From Oegoconia quadripuncta (taxonomy: Eukaryota > Arthropoda > Insecta > Lepidoptera > Autostichidae), in NCBI GenBank assembly GCA_949316235.1, contig OX438744.1, positions 26,709,578 through 26,773,577 on the forward strand: a DNA stretch of 64,000 nucleotides. Reading direction: 5' to 3'. Below are positions 1 through 10,815 of the stretch, one piece after another; position 1 is the stretch's first letter; each line of letters begins with the position of its first letter. The position numbers and the translations under genes are program-made. The notes under the pieces are model-generated. The model did no database searches and was not told where the DNA came from. It saw only the letters and a list, made by a program, of their open reading frames with translations.

Positions 1-534
1 GCAGGCCATCTAATCGTCCCGTTTGTACCTATCCAGACCGAGAAATTTTCACTGAGGTAAGCCCAAATGTGCATAGAGGTATTACTACCATTAAAACGAT
101 TTTCTTACCGAAGATTTCAACAAGGTACTTAGCGATAAATTAGCTAGCGTGTACTTCATACGAAGTCTTTGAATGTTGGAGAGATAAGAGAACTGTTACG
201 TGTATTTTACTTGTTGGAAGTGAACAGTAAGTAGGTACTAGATGTTCACTTTCCAGAGTAAGACCAAATGTTTGTTAGAGAAATTTTATTCCGAATAATA
301 ATACTATCGATTAGTATAATAAAATAGGCAGGGTTTGTTTTTTTTTTTCATTTTAGTTGGTTCGAGTCCCGGGCGAGGCAAGCTAGTTTTAGAAAATCTT
401 TCAATACAGTTTTGTTTCTTTTTAAAAATAAAGGAATGTCTCCTTTAAGTAAAATGAGCCATCTTAAGGATTTAAGGTAGTTTCCCTCCAGGGCCCGACT
501 TATCTTTCCACACTGTATATTAAGTATTTCTACA

Positions 535-619
<85 letters not shown>

Positions 620-1540
620 TTATTTATTTATGTATATATTTATATGTATTATGTATATATTTATATAATTAAGTCAATTAATATGATATTATTATTATAT
701 TTATGCATGCACCCTACCTGTTTTTCTACCTACAAATGTCCCGTAGCTGTGGGTTGTCTGGAAGAGATCGCTTTTAGTGATAAGACCGCCTAATTGTGTT
801 CTATTGTTATCATCAAAATTATTGTAAATTATTTTGCGCAATAAAGAGTATTTGTATTGTATTGTATTATAACAATTTGCGTATTACCTACTGCACAACT
901 TTAAATTATCTACTCGTAGTAATTTCGAAATGTGCTGTAGGGCACGCTCAAAATGGTTTACCTAAAGTTTTAGTACTTTGTCGTTTTCGAGTCATTGTAC
1001 TTTCTCATTAAATGGAACCGGTTTTGCCTATTTTGGAAGTAGATACAGGTGCGACTAACATCATAATCATTAAAAAAATCTCATTACCTACCTAGGTACA
1101 AATGTAGCGTTTTTTATACTTCCATAACGACTGACCTTGACCTCAATCACATCTGATTATTTATTTTTATTTTATTTTATTGAGCCCATTTGGCGTAAAA
1201 GTCGTGACATTGTGGTTGTACATACATTCACGACCTTTTTCTTATGTGAGATGGTCAGAGAAATCCCAAACATGAGAGTTTGGGTGTTCCAAACATAAAA
1301 AATGCTTTAACAACATTCACGGTTCACTTTGGTTGATATAGAGAAATACAGATGTGACAGGGGGTCGGCACATGCAAGTGTATAGATGTCTTTTATTAGA
1401 AAGTTCTTTAGTCGCACGGGAGGAGACGGGTCGGAACACTACAAGCACACGACACTAATGCAGGAGTAAAAGCTCAATTCTTACTCCCGTAGCATCAATG
1501 TGTAATAAATAATGATAGGATAATGTTTTAATTATGAATT
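1..1540. other. Intergenic, no gene seen
   Basis: AT-rich sequence. A short tRNA B-box-like stretch (GGTTCGAGTCCC) at about 360-371 suggests a SINE relic. A (TTTTA)n-like run at 1165-1180 may be a retroelement tail. I see no supportable coding region. Confidence 0.5.
543..615. repeat. (TA)n microsatellite
   Basis: About 70 bp of near-pure TA dinucleotide, grading into TTTA/TATT repeats up to about 665. Confidence 0.97.
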
Positions 1541-1543
1541 AAG

Positions 1544-1549
1544 TTTATT
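1544..1549 (-). terminator. Candidate poly(A) signal of XPA
   Basis: AATAAA on the minus strand about 250 nt downstream of the XPA stop codon (TGA at 1796-1798). It is the first good hexamer after the stop, implying a short AT-rich 3' UTR of roughly 1520-1795. Placement is inferred; there is no transcript evidence. Confidence 0.45.
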
Positions 1550-1795
1550 GTATCACATTTAGAAACTCAGCCATGACATTATTGCAAAAACTTACTACTA
1601 CTTGTACATATTCAGGCGTGTATTCAATCATTTTTTTTTTTTCGAAGACTGCAAAAATTACTTCGGAACATCGAACTCCACAGAAGCGTCAGAACGGTTC
1701 CACGGGATTGAAAATAAAAAGCAGGCAACGAGGCGGTCCTCGTCGCCGCTCGGGCGCGGCCGCGAGCGCGAGCGCAGACGACGTCGCTCGGCCGC

Positions 1796-2624
1796 TCACA
1801 TCTTCTCGTAGGTCTCCTCGTGTCCGCAGTCGGCGCAGGCGCGCGCGAACACGTCTCCCCCCCCGGCCAGCGCGCGCTCGGCGCCCCAGCGGTGCTCGTG
1901 CGGCGCGCGCTCGCGCACGAACAGGCCGGCGCGCACGTCGCGCCGCAGCGCGCGCACGCGCCGCTCGGCCGCGCGCTGCCGCCCCTCCTCGCGCCGCCCC
2001 GCGCGCCGCGCCCGCTCCTCCTCCAGCGCCTCCTCCGAGCCCCACACCGCGCGCGCCCGCGCCTCCACCTGCGCGCGCAGGTACAGCCGCATGTCGCCGC
2101 TGGCCGCGCGGTGCGGGTTGCGGCGCCGCACGCAGCGCAGCGGCGGCTCGCGCGCGTCCAGGTCGCAGTCCTTCAGCAGGAACTCGCCCTTGGCCTCCGT
2201 GCGCGTCAGCAGCGAGTGCGCGCCCTCCTCGTCCCTGCGCACACACACACACACGTACGTCACGCGGGTGGGGTCGGGGTCGAGGCCGGGGGGGCGGGGG
2301 CGGGGGCGCCGCTCACCTGCACGCGTCGCACACGCTGCAGCCGAAGGTGTCGAACAGGTAGGACTGCGGGAAGGGGCGCGCGCACTCGGCGCAGTGCGGC
2401 TGGTCGGGCGGGTGCACGAGCGGCGCGTCGGGCGCCACGGGGCGCGGCCGCGGCGCCGCCGCCTCCGGGGGCAGGAACCCGCCGCCGCCCGCCGGGGGGG
2501 CCTCGGGGGCCGGGGGGGGCGAGGGGGGCGCGCGCACCCGCCGCGCGTCGGCGAGGGCGCGCGCGCGCAGGCGGTGGCGCTCGATGCGCGCGCGCTGCGC
2601 GGCCGTCAGCTCGGCGCTCGCCAT
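1796..2624 (-). CDS. XPA: XPA, nucleotide-excision-repair damage-verification scaffold (two exons)
   Basis: XPA is the nuclear scaffold of nucleotide excision repair. In known homologues it binds damaged DNA, RPA and TFIIH. Seen here: coding exon 1 is 2317-2624 and exon 2 is 1796-2234, joined across an 82-bp intron (donor GTGAGC, acceptor GCAG) that splits an Arg codon. The product is 248 aa (human about 273). The N-terminus has the conserved ELTAAQRARIERHR stretch, then a Pro/Ala/Gly-rich linker. The C4 zinc finger is C78-X2-C81-X17-C99-X2-C102 with the family SYLFDTF core. DEEGAHSL, TEAK.EFLLKDCDLD and REPPLR follow, then a basic helical part and the hallmark C-terminus CADCGHEETYEKM. The inner ATG at 2624 is preferred over 2636 because MASAEL fits the family and has A at -3 and G at +4. 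Coding GC is extreme and produces long meaningless ORFs on the other strand. Identification is very secure. Confidence 0.96.
2235..2316 (-). other. XPA intron with (CA)n microsatellite
   Basis: 82-bp intron. It contains a GT/CA dinucleotide run (2238-2254) next to the acceptor and a G/C homopolymer-rich middle. The dinucleotide run stands where a polypyrimidine tract would be expected. Confidence 0.85.
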
Positions 2625-2727
2625 GTGTCGCCGCACTCGCCGCCCGCTCTCGCCTGAGTGCCGCAGTTGTTCGTTCGTTTGAAAGTCAATTTAGGTGGGC
2701 CAGGGGTTCTATTACATAATTTAATAA

Positions 2728-3160
2728 AAATTTAATGAAGACTATTCTAAATTAATAGATCTATTCAATACAAACAAAAACAGACTTAAATCTTTTATAT
2801 GCAGTATCTTTTTTGGCGACAATAACAAATAATGGCAATTTCTTTACATCTTTACATCTCTACTCATTTGGAATTTTATTTTTGTTCAATAATCATGCAT
2901 TGACTTAATTTAATTTAACTTAGTTTCTTCAATATTATGATTTTACTGTGGAATTACGAGTTTGCGTTGTTATCAATATATATATATATATATTTCCTTT
3001 ACTTTCAAACAAAGAACATTCTTAGTTACAATGCAATGCAATGCAAAACAATTTGGGCAATGTGTTCGCCCACAAACGCGTGCACAGGCGGAAACTTGTA
3101 ATTGGCTCTGTCAGAACCGATTATTGTTATCCATAGCATTATTGTAGCTGTAAGTTTTCC

Positions 3161-3187
<27 letters not shown>
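2728..3187 (+). mobile_element. 5'-truncated non-LTR retrotransposon (3' end only, A-tailed)
   Basis: This stretch is nearly identical to 45330-45780, the last codons plus 3' UTR of the LINE at 44.6-45.8 kb. It begins mid-ORF (IDLFNTNKNRLKSF region), keeps the stop codon and 3' UTR, and ends in a run of about 25 A. Relative to the other copy it lacks one 20-bp internal duplication and has small indels in a TA run. It lies 104 bp upstream of the XPA ATG, in the opposite orientation to XPA. Short A/T-rich ends make the target-site duplication ambiguous. Confidence 0.9.
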
Positions 3188-3192
<5 letters not shown>

Positions 3193-3760
3193 TCGTTATC
3201 GTCATCGATTACGTTCGGATATGTAATTGGGTGGCTTATCGCTCATTCGGCGAATTGACGTTTCTCATTGGTCGACGCGCCGTCTCTTAGAATCCTCGAA
3301 AACCGACGGGATTGCCGAGCATAAATGACCAAAACCAACACGCCCAACCAAAATTTTTTTTTTAGTCTGCTTACACACAACCTATAAAATAAAATACAAA
3401 CGTTTAATAGTAACAAGACCCATTTTGTTACTAAAAGCTTAAAATGAAAGGTTAGTACTTTAAAAACTAGCAGAGACTTAGTACACTGAATGAGGTGCGC
3501 GATATCGCACGATACGCGAGATTAGGCAGAACCCCGGGCAACACCAGCAGCCCGGTGGAAGATCTTCCCTTTTCCCACATTATTTATTATTATTATCCCA
3601 CGCGTTGGATGTGGTCACAACTGACGGTTGGATCGCCGCCGACCGTCGGAATGTGTGAATGGTTGCCACGTCCGCGTCGGCCGCAATTTGACTGCCGCCA
3701 GCCAAATCGGAACGTCTAACTGCACTATAACTTGTCAGGCATGGCAATGTGGACGAGAGA
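3188..3760. other. Unassigned intergenic stretch
   Basis: No convincing gene. 3190-3330 is moderately GC-rich with several CGAT/ATCG motifs and could be the older upstream flank of XPA displaced by the LINE fragment; that is inference. Confidence 0.35.
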
Positions 3761-3763
3761 GTT

Positions 3764-4100
3764 TAACCGCCTCCGTGGCTCAATGTAAACAACATTGAGT
3801 TTACGTTTCCGAGGTCGCGGGTTCCATCAAACTGAGGCCGGTACATGTTTAGTACTCGGTTTGGTTGGTGGTAGGGCATATTAAATGTCCGCCTGGCTAG
3901 CTACCACCATCTTATCTAAATCTGCCGCCAAACAGCAATGTTAATAGTATTGTTGTGTTCCGGTTGTCAGAGATAAGATAGCCAGTCCCCCAAATAATAT
4001 GGGGTTTCCGGGTCAGGACGCTGCCACCTTCGGCCTCATCTTCACTTAACATCAGGTGTGATTGAGGTCAAGTGCTAACCTGTTGTGGATAAAAAAAAAA
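3764..4100 (+). mobile_element. SINE family 1 (tRNA-type head, A tail), near full length
   Basis: The head has an A-box-like GTGGCTCAATG and a B-box-like GCGGGTTCCATC. A conserved body follows (GGTAGGGCATATTAAATGTC, CAGAGATAAGATAGCC, CTTAACATCAGGTGTGATTG), ending in an A run at 4091-4100. At least five more copies occur in the window: 26221-26538 (-), 37139-37375, 52911-53075, 54086-54405 and 57902-58083 (-). Confidence 0.85.
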
Positions 4101-4652
4101 GAGGGAGGGAGACATCTTATTACTTATTTATTTATATAAGAAGGAAAACCAACAGCCATGTTAAATCAAAATCACAAATAACAATGGAAAATTATACCTG
4201 ACGGCTAATAAAAGGTTCTCACATATAGACATATTGTAGACAATATAATAGTGGTCTAATAAAGCGCTCAGCAGGATCGAACACTACACATACACTACGT
4301 AGCTTACATAATTGTGATATCCATACCTACATGTAAACATTTATAAAATATGTTGCTTAGATACATAGAACATTGAAAACATGATTACACAAAAACTACC
4401 GGACCGATTGCGCTGAAATTACAATGGGACCAACTCGACGGTATCCCCTTTCATTTACAAAAAGAACCATGTGAATCAACCGCCAAATCTCGGAGAAAAA
4501 AAAAATAAAAAAAATACGCCCCGAATACAGAAACTCCTCCTTTTTTGAAGTCGTTTAAAAATAGACGATTAAAAGAAACTATTACTAAGGATATGTCTCG
4601 CTGTGGGAACGCTTGTGTGGAAGAGATCGACATTGAAGTGGTCATATAATAT

Positions 4653-4890
4653 GACGACCGGTTGGTGTAGTGGATAGTGACCCTGTCAGCGAAACCAACG
4701 GTTGCGGGTTCGAATCCCGCGACGGGTAAATGTTTGTGTGATGAATATGAACATTTATTCCTGAGTCATGGATGTTTATATAAATATTTATGTATGTTTA
4801 TCCGTTATCTGGTATCCATAGTACAAGCTTTGCTTAGTTTGGGACTAGATGATTGGTGTAAGTGTACGAAATATTTATTATTATTATATA
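4653..4890 (+). mobile_element. SINE family 2 (tRNA-type head), full length
   Basis: tRNA-like head with A box TGGTGTAGTGGATAGTGACC and B box GGGTTCGAATCCC. The body has TGATGAATATGAACATTTAT, ATGGATGTTTATATAAAT and TAGTTTGGGACTAGATGATT, with an ATT-repeat tail. Nearly identical to the copy at 48931-49176. Other copies: 21808-21980 (-), 28065-28235, 35606-36160 (interrupted), 63024-63198, 63436-63632, and fragments at 27836-27900 (-) and 41156-41225. Confidence 0.88.
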
Positions 4891-6455
4891 ACAGTTTGTT
4901 GAAGTTGTTGCTCGCACGCCACATAAAGGTGTTTTGCTTGTAGTTGGATGATTGTAGTATCATATGTAGGAGCCATATTAAGTTATTATGTCTCAGAGGC
5001 TTATTAGGGGCATTAATATAGATATGTGATACAAGTTCGGGGCAATCTATCAAACATTGTGCAACTTTTTGTAGAAAGGCAAGATCTGCAATTTGGCGAC
5101 GTTTTGTCAATGGAAGTAGGTGGTGTTTTTTACATAGATTACGAAATCATTAAATAATCCAAGTTATTGAAGTAGTACTAATTCTTCTAATTGGGTTTCC
5201 ATTATGTAGTTTATGTGATACTTTGTAAAACAGTTATTGGTTTTCCCCATGATAAAACTTTTTAACACACAAATAGAACAACCGACTTCTCTGAATCAGC
5301 AACTACAAAGTAAAAAATCATTTTATTGAAACGCTCATATTATTATTGTTTAATATAATATGTCCTAATATATATTGTACGAGCTGCTCCTGCTGCACAA
5401 CTTTTTTGCTATGATAATAAATAAAAGAAACTGGGTATATTGTTCGGGAGGATTTATTGCTATGGTAAATGATGGCTATGCGTTACACATTCGCCGTGAT
5501 TTGGCTTCGAATTAGAGCGAGTACTAAATTAAATGATAGAAATTATTAATTATGAATATTGTAGTCTTTTTTTTTTCAAATTTTAGCGTGCTTGCTAATC
5601 TCCCTGATCATTTTTGTGTAACGGTGACCCTTCTAGCTCCTACAGGTTAGGTGGGCAGTTGGGGTATGCCAGCTCGACCTGATGATCTTCGGTTTATCAT
5701 ACTTATTGGTAATCACTACACTTTTTCCATACAAACTCAAACTGCATCTAGTTTCCCTGTGTAAATCTACACAATCGTCTAAATATGTAATGCTATTCTG
5801 CTGTTTACCATAGTTGCAAAAAAGCAACAACCTATTGCACTGAAATTTTATGGGACCAATTAAACAGTGTCCCCTTTCATTCACAAAAAGAATCATGTGA
5901 ATCAACCGCCAAATCTCAGAGGTGTCGGTATACATAAAAAAAAAAGTCTTTTTGAAGTCTCGGTTAAAAATAAAAATATTTATATGTTATTTATGTATCT
6001 AAGCCAGAATAGTAAATAAATGGTCTGAAATCCCTAGATTTATTTATCTACTAATCACTGCGAAAATAGCATTATATTCTACTAGATTCCAATTCCCTTT
6101 TAGAAAAAGTTAACTTTAGAATCCTACCTACCTACCTATATCCTCTCCTTCGAAAGGCTGAGTACAAGTTTACCTATAAGCTAAGAAAACTTTCATAACT
6201 ATGCGACGACTGAAGTACTTATGTGAATAAATAAAAAAAACAAATCTCGTGTACATATACATACTATAATCCCATCAAAACCATAAAATGTTTAAAATTG
6301 TCAAGTCTCGGAACGCAATCCTTCTTCAACCACCGTAAAAAGTTGTCACATCTCATATAGAACGGTCAGTGTTAGTCAGAGATGTTTGTATAGAAGCACC
6401 TATTCAAAAACTTTGTCATAAATTGTTTCCTACAAACATTTTGGGTTTGTATCAA
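4891..6455. other. Intergenic, no gene seen
   Basis: AT-rich, with no ORF of recognisable family. 4380-4640 and 5630-5960 share a motif set (ACTGAAATT..ATGGGACCAA, TTTCATT.ACAAAAAGAA, GTGAATCAACCGCCAAATCT), so they are two copies of a degraded dispersed repeat. Confidence 0.5.
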
Positions 6456-6607
6456 TGGTGTAGATTCGGATGTACACCAACTAAACTAAATTAAACTAAA
6501 ACCAGTTTTAGAGTAGTACTGTCTCTTTCTCCCTGGAACAGTATGTTGCGACGGCACCACTCTAAAACTGGTTTTAGTTTAGTTGGTGTGCATCCGAATC
6601 GACACCA
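6456..6607. mobile_element. Palindromic MITE, family A copy 1
   Basis: 152-bp almost fully palindromic unit: TGGTGTAGATTCGGATGTAC at the left, its complement at the right, and inner arms with AAAACCAGTTTTAGAGTAGT against its complement. Two sister copies lie at 29432-29572 and 59875-60026. No ORF. I could not define a target-site duplication from the three flanks. Confidence 0.88.
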
Positions 6608-6737
6608 ATATTAAACATTTTATTTCTTTAATAACTACAGCTTGTGTATGGTAATAAACAGCATAGGCTATAAAGTACGTGTCGGAAACTGTTCGTGATG
6701 AACTCTTTGTAGTAATAAAAAATATTTGTTTTTTTGG

Positions 6738-6800
6738 TAAAGATCGCGGGAAGCCTCTGGATGCGGGCAGCGCAGGGCAAAATTACTTCTTCACATGGCT
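6738..6800 (+). pseudogene. RTE-type LINE C-terminal fragment
   Basis: Plus-strand reading gives KIAGSLWMRAAQ, resembling the conserved end of RTE-clade ORFs (TAGRSWMRVAQDR type). The short length limits confidence. Confidence 0.4.
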
Positions 6801-7504
6801 TTTGATTCTATTTAAATAAGTTCCCAGCTGTCATGGATGTATAGGCGTCGGTTAACTAATAATTTATTTATCCCACTCATTATCAACAAAATAATGGTAC
6901 TAACCTTGCACATGTACACAATAGATTTCAAATATTCTTTTTTTCTGCCGAGATATTTTTATTATCACAAAGAGCAGATTCCCCCCACTGTTATTGATCC
7001 TTTTGGGGTTAAAGTTTAGAAGGCTGGGACAGGCAAACAATTGTCTGAAAGGAAAACAAAAACTAGTAATACCTACTACGTAGTAAACAGTTTGCGAAAA
7101 CTGACGATATGCAAAAACGTAGTGATCAACTCTTTGGATACGCAAAATAATTATTAAAATATTTATTTACCTACCTGCATGCATAAGTACATTGTTGTTG
7201 TTGTTGTTTTAATTTATCCCAGCAAAGGATAGGCAATGGGGCTCAGCCATACAGTCTGTTCTTAAGTTTATTTTTATACGATATTTATTATAAAAGCTAA
7301 AAGCCAAATCTTTTATAGGTAATTATTTCTTATCCGAGTATTTTTCCCATTAAAATCCGAGTATCATGTCAAATCCGAGTATGATGTCCATTCCGGGCAA
7401 GGCAATCAATCTCTAAGTAGTTTCTCTCCTCAAAGCAATAAATATATTTATGGTGAAGATGCCCTACAACACTTAGATTATGTACCTGTACAACATTTAC
7501 AATA
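6801..7504. other. Intergenic with retroelement-tail-like sequence
   Basis: TTG-repeat at 7192-7206 followed by TTTAATTTATCCCAGCAAAG looks like the 3' tail of a minus-strand retroelement. There is no gene. Confidence 0.4.
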
Positions 7505-8430
7505 TTTTTTTATTTTTTTTTTCGTTTTATTCATTCCTTTCGGAGAAGGCAAAGGGATCTAAGCCCATACATCCATGTCTTATTTCTTCAATGTCGGTCT
7601 CAGTCAAAACAAGTAATTCGTCGTATACTTGGCGTATACAGAGTCTAGTCACGGTCAAGTCATTCTTCAGTAATGTGGCAGAAAGCTTTACAAAAGATTT
7701 TGGCGGCTTCTTGTGGGAACCCGAAAGCTCCGTTACGCCCTTTAATTTACACTTCCCTTCAATGGTACACCATCACTAACTTTTGCTGCACAATATCCTG
7801 CCATTATTAAGCTTCAAAAGTCAGAATGCAGAAATTATAAGAATTATAAAGAAAATTGCAACTTCACTCGCCGAGATCCCGCCAAAAAGCTAGCCAGATT
7901 TAAAAATAATGACATCGTTTTTTTTTTTTTTTAGTTTTTATTTTCTCCTCTAGGAGAAGGCAAAGGGATCTAGCCCATAACAGCCATGTCTTATTTATCT
8001 TATTTCTTCAGTTTGTAAGTCAGTCTCAGTCAAAACAAGTAATTCGTCGTATACTTGGCGTATACAGAGTCTAGTCACGGTCCAGTCATTCTTCAGTAAA
8101 GTGGCAGAATGCTTTACAAAAGATTTCGGCGGCTTCTTGTGGGAACCCGAAAGCTCCGTTACGCACTTTAATTTACACTTCCCTTCACTTGTACACCATC
8201 ACTAACGTTTGCTGCACAATATTCTGCCATTATTAAGCTTCAAAAGTTAGAATGCACAAATTATAAGAATTATAAAGAAAAATGCTACTTCACTCGCCGA
8301 GTTCCCGCCAAAAAGCCCCAAAAAGCCTCGTTTTTTTTTGGTAATTCTTTTTTTTTTTTCGTTTTAATTCACTCCTCGCGAAGAAGGCAAAGGGATAAAA
8401 GCCCATACACCCGAATCTTATTTCCTCAGT
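7505..8430 (-). repeat. Stack of three poly(A)-tailed retroposed units
   Basis: Unit 1 (7505-7917) and unit 2 (7918-8337) align over almost their whole length. Unit 3 (8348-8430) keeps only the tail end. Each has a T run at its low-coordinate side, i.e. a poly(A) tail on the minus strand; units 1 and 2 have an AATAAA just before it. The minus strand of units 1 and 2 carries an ATG (7804 in unit 1) and a protein-like reading frame with a frameshift (ELSGSHKKPPKSFVKH, NDWTVTRLCIRQVYDELLVL), ending in HGCMGLDPFAFSERNE in unit 1. I do not recognise the protein. Interpretation: retroposed 3' ends of a mobile or host transcript, inserted one into another. Confidence 0.75.
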
Positions 8431-9005
8431 TTCGTGATTTTCGTACTTATCCGTCGACTATCGATATTCGGTGGCCGTTTCGTTCGTAAGTAGGAAGCGC
8501 GGGCGGGGATCGCCGTCGCGCCGTGTCGTACAGCCAATCAGGGGCATAATACACCAAGCTAAGAAAACCAATATGTATTCAATCGATCGATTCACTAATA
8601 TATCATTTAAAACAATAGAATTTCGCCTTATCTTACACTATCTAACTGAAGTAAACAAATCTATAGATATCTAACATACTTGCTGCGATTCCTCGGAAAA
8701 TTGTAAAAGGAGACTGGTCATGGTCCATAGAAAATTACCCCAGGCCCGGCGCTAAAGAAATGTATCTCAAAATTTTCGTAAAAATATGTGAAATAAATTG
8801 AAAAAGTCCTCAACTCCGAAATCAGAGGCTAACACTTAAAAAATTGCTTTTAATGTTTTTTCAGGCATATTTTTAAAATATGTGTATTTTGAAAAAAACT
8901 TTTATTTCAATAGATAATAATGAAACTACCTACTACTAAACTATCAAAAATAAAGTATAAAATATAAGCAAAGAAATAAAACAAAAGATGCAAGTACTTA
9001 ATGTT

Positions 9006-9011
9006 TTTATT
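9006..9011 (-). terminator. Transposase poly(A) signal
   Basis: AATAAA on the minus strand, 33 nt past the transposase stop codon and within the transposon boundaries. Confidence 0.6.
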
Positions 9012-9044
9012 ACATAAAATATTCAAAATCTTAATCTTCTATTA

Positions 9045-10815
9045 TTAGTACATCATCCATACCCAATGGTCGAACTCCTGTTGGTGTCTGGCCCACCCCA
9101 AATAGTAAACAACACTAATAACATGGGCGCAACTACCTAACGTTCTCCTTCCTTGTATACAAGAACAATAATAACCTGTTATTGAACTTCTTCCTTCCGA
9201 CACAGGTTTATACAAAATGTATGTATAATAGATTTTTGAAGTGGTGTGCCTCGAGTTTATTTTGCACCTTATTAATACATCATTTTCATCATTAATAGAT
9301 TCCGGATGTCTATATACCTCCATTTCGTAAACTCCAGTGCGCTTTAGATGCTCGCTACAGTAGGAGCGCGCTATTTTTATGTGGTACGTACCAATCGAAA
9401 AGAGGATTAACTCCTCAATGGTCAGGCGTGGGAAATCTGCCACTTCCGGGTTATTGGCCCCAATCCTCAAGAATGTTGTTCGCTGTCTATTGAGATTGTT
9501 ATGCTGTACATACTCAGCCAAAAGATTTGGTCTGTTCATATTTTCATTTATAATATCTATAAAAGCATTCGTATATTGGCTGTCTGTGTATGGCTCCTGG
9601 AAACAGTTTATTATTGTGGCAGCGATTTTGAAATCCTTCAGGATATGAGGTACGTGGAGATTGAAAATTCTGTTCCTAAATAATTTGAAGTCGCGTTTGA
9701 AACGACCATTTACTGTTTCAACAACCCATCTCACCATTGTTATGAGCCGTGATTTGTTTGCATCTTCAGTGGTGAGTTGACTTTCATTTCGGTGTTTTGA
9801 TGGGGGCATATGCGGTACGTAGCCGTATGACTCCAATATTGACACTGCATCCCGGAAACCCCTATCCAAAATAAATACGTCGCCTTCCTCAAAGAAATAA
9901 TTGAACGCTCCTTCCTCCATTGGTTCGTTGTGATTATTTAAAATCTGTTCCATTATATTGGCATCGGACGTTCTTGCAGAATATGGACCCTCCACGTTAA
10001 GTATGTACCCATCTGCACAAACGATCATAAAGGGCTTCAATAAATTGCGGTATTTATGAGTACTGTAAGTTACTCGTTGAAATAAGAAGTTGGTCGATTT
10101 CTCAATGAATAAATATGTGCCATCCAGGATTATAATCGCTTTCGGTGTCGTATTATTTCCGAAGAAATAGTTAGGTAGAAGTCGGTTACGTTCTATAACT
10201 TGCTCCCGAGTTATGTGGTCTAGTCCGAGATGATGTGAGAAATCAATCCTATGCCAACAAGCGTGACAAACTGCCCTAGTGCCATCGAATGGAACCTGTT
10301 GAAGAAAAGTATAGAATGTAAAACACGCGCAAGAAACATTTAAAATACGTCATTAAATGCTCATATCCTTTTTAAAATAATAATTAACAATCTTAACAGC
10401 TTGATGTGTTGCGGCGCGAGCCTGTATAAGGCGACGTGGACCGGCCGCCGCCCCTCACTTACAATTCGACTGCCATACATTAAGCATTTTATATTACGGA
10501 CTCCTACGACCTTCAGCCTATATAAAGCGACGCCTTATATAGTTCAACACGGACGCCTAGGACCTTCATTTCTTTTTGCTCAAATCAGCCGTCTGTGCGC
10601 CAGACACAAAAATAATAACGTAACCATGCTCTACTTGTTTGAATAGTTATAAGATATAATAAAGTAGTAATTACCTCTTGCTCTGGTACTATATCACGTA
10701 ACATGTGTTCTACAAAATCTCGCCGGGTTTCCAATAGTCGTACAGAGAGTACATGTCTCCGACGACGGCGAAGTGAACGCTCACACACAATACAATTACT
10801 GTCTCGGTCTCCCAT
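9045..10815 (-). CDS. Harbinger-like DDE transposase with SWIM-type zinc motif (two exons)
   Basis: Catalyses cut-and-paste movement of the surrounding element. Exon 1 is 10675-10815 (47 codons; ATG in MGDRDSNCIVCERS) and exon 2 is 9045-10295, joined at phase 0 across a 379-bp intron (donor GTAATT, acceptor CAACAG). The product is 463 aa with no internal stop. N-terminal Cys pairs (CIVC at 8-11; CHAC at 57-60) suggest a zinc-binding module. The DDE_Tnp_4-type core shows D105 (LDGTY), D191 (FILDRGF) and E240 (RWVVETVNGRFKRD). The C-terminus has C424-x-C426...C436-x-H438 (CSCIQGRRTLGSCAH), a SWIM-like pattern. Exon 1 use is inferred from splice consensus and the preserved frame. It resembles the PIF/Harbinger (ISL2EU-like) superfamily; the subfamily is uncertain. 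Confidence 0.9.

Noticed and set aside
1573..2719. Long plus-strand ORFs (262, 299 and 188 aa) over the XPA region
   Set aside because: They are antisense or out-of-frame shadows of the very GC-rich XPA exons. Composition is Arg/Ala/Pro low complexity with no domain.
4653..4730. tRNA gene
   Set aside because: A and B boxes are present, but the acceptor stem and anticodon arm do not form and the sequence continues into a repeated SINE body. The same applies at 27105, 48931 and 63436.
7505..8430. CRISPR-like or simple tandem array
   Set aside because: Only two long and one partial unit, each with its own A tail; retroposition explains it. CRISPR is not expected in an insect genome.
9379..9683. 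Plus-strand ORFs inside the Harbinger element
   Set aside because: Antisense to the transposase exon, whose minus-strand frame has clear catalytic motifs.
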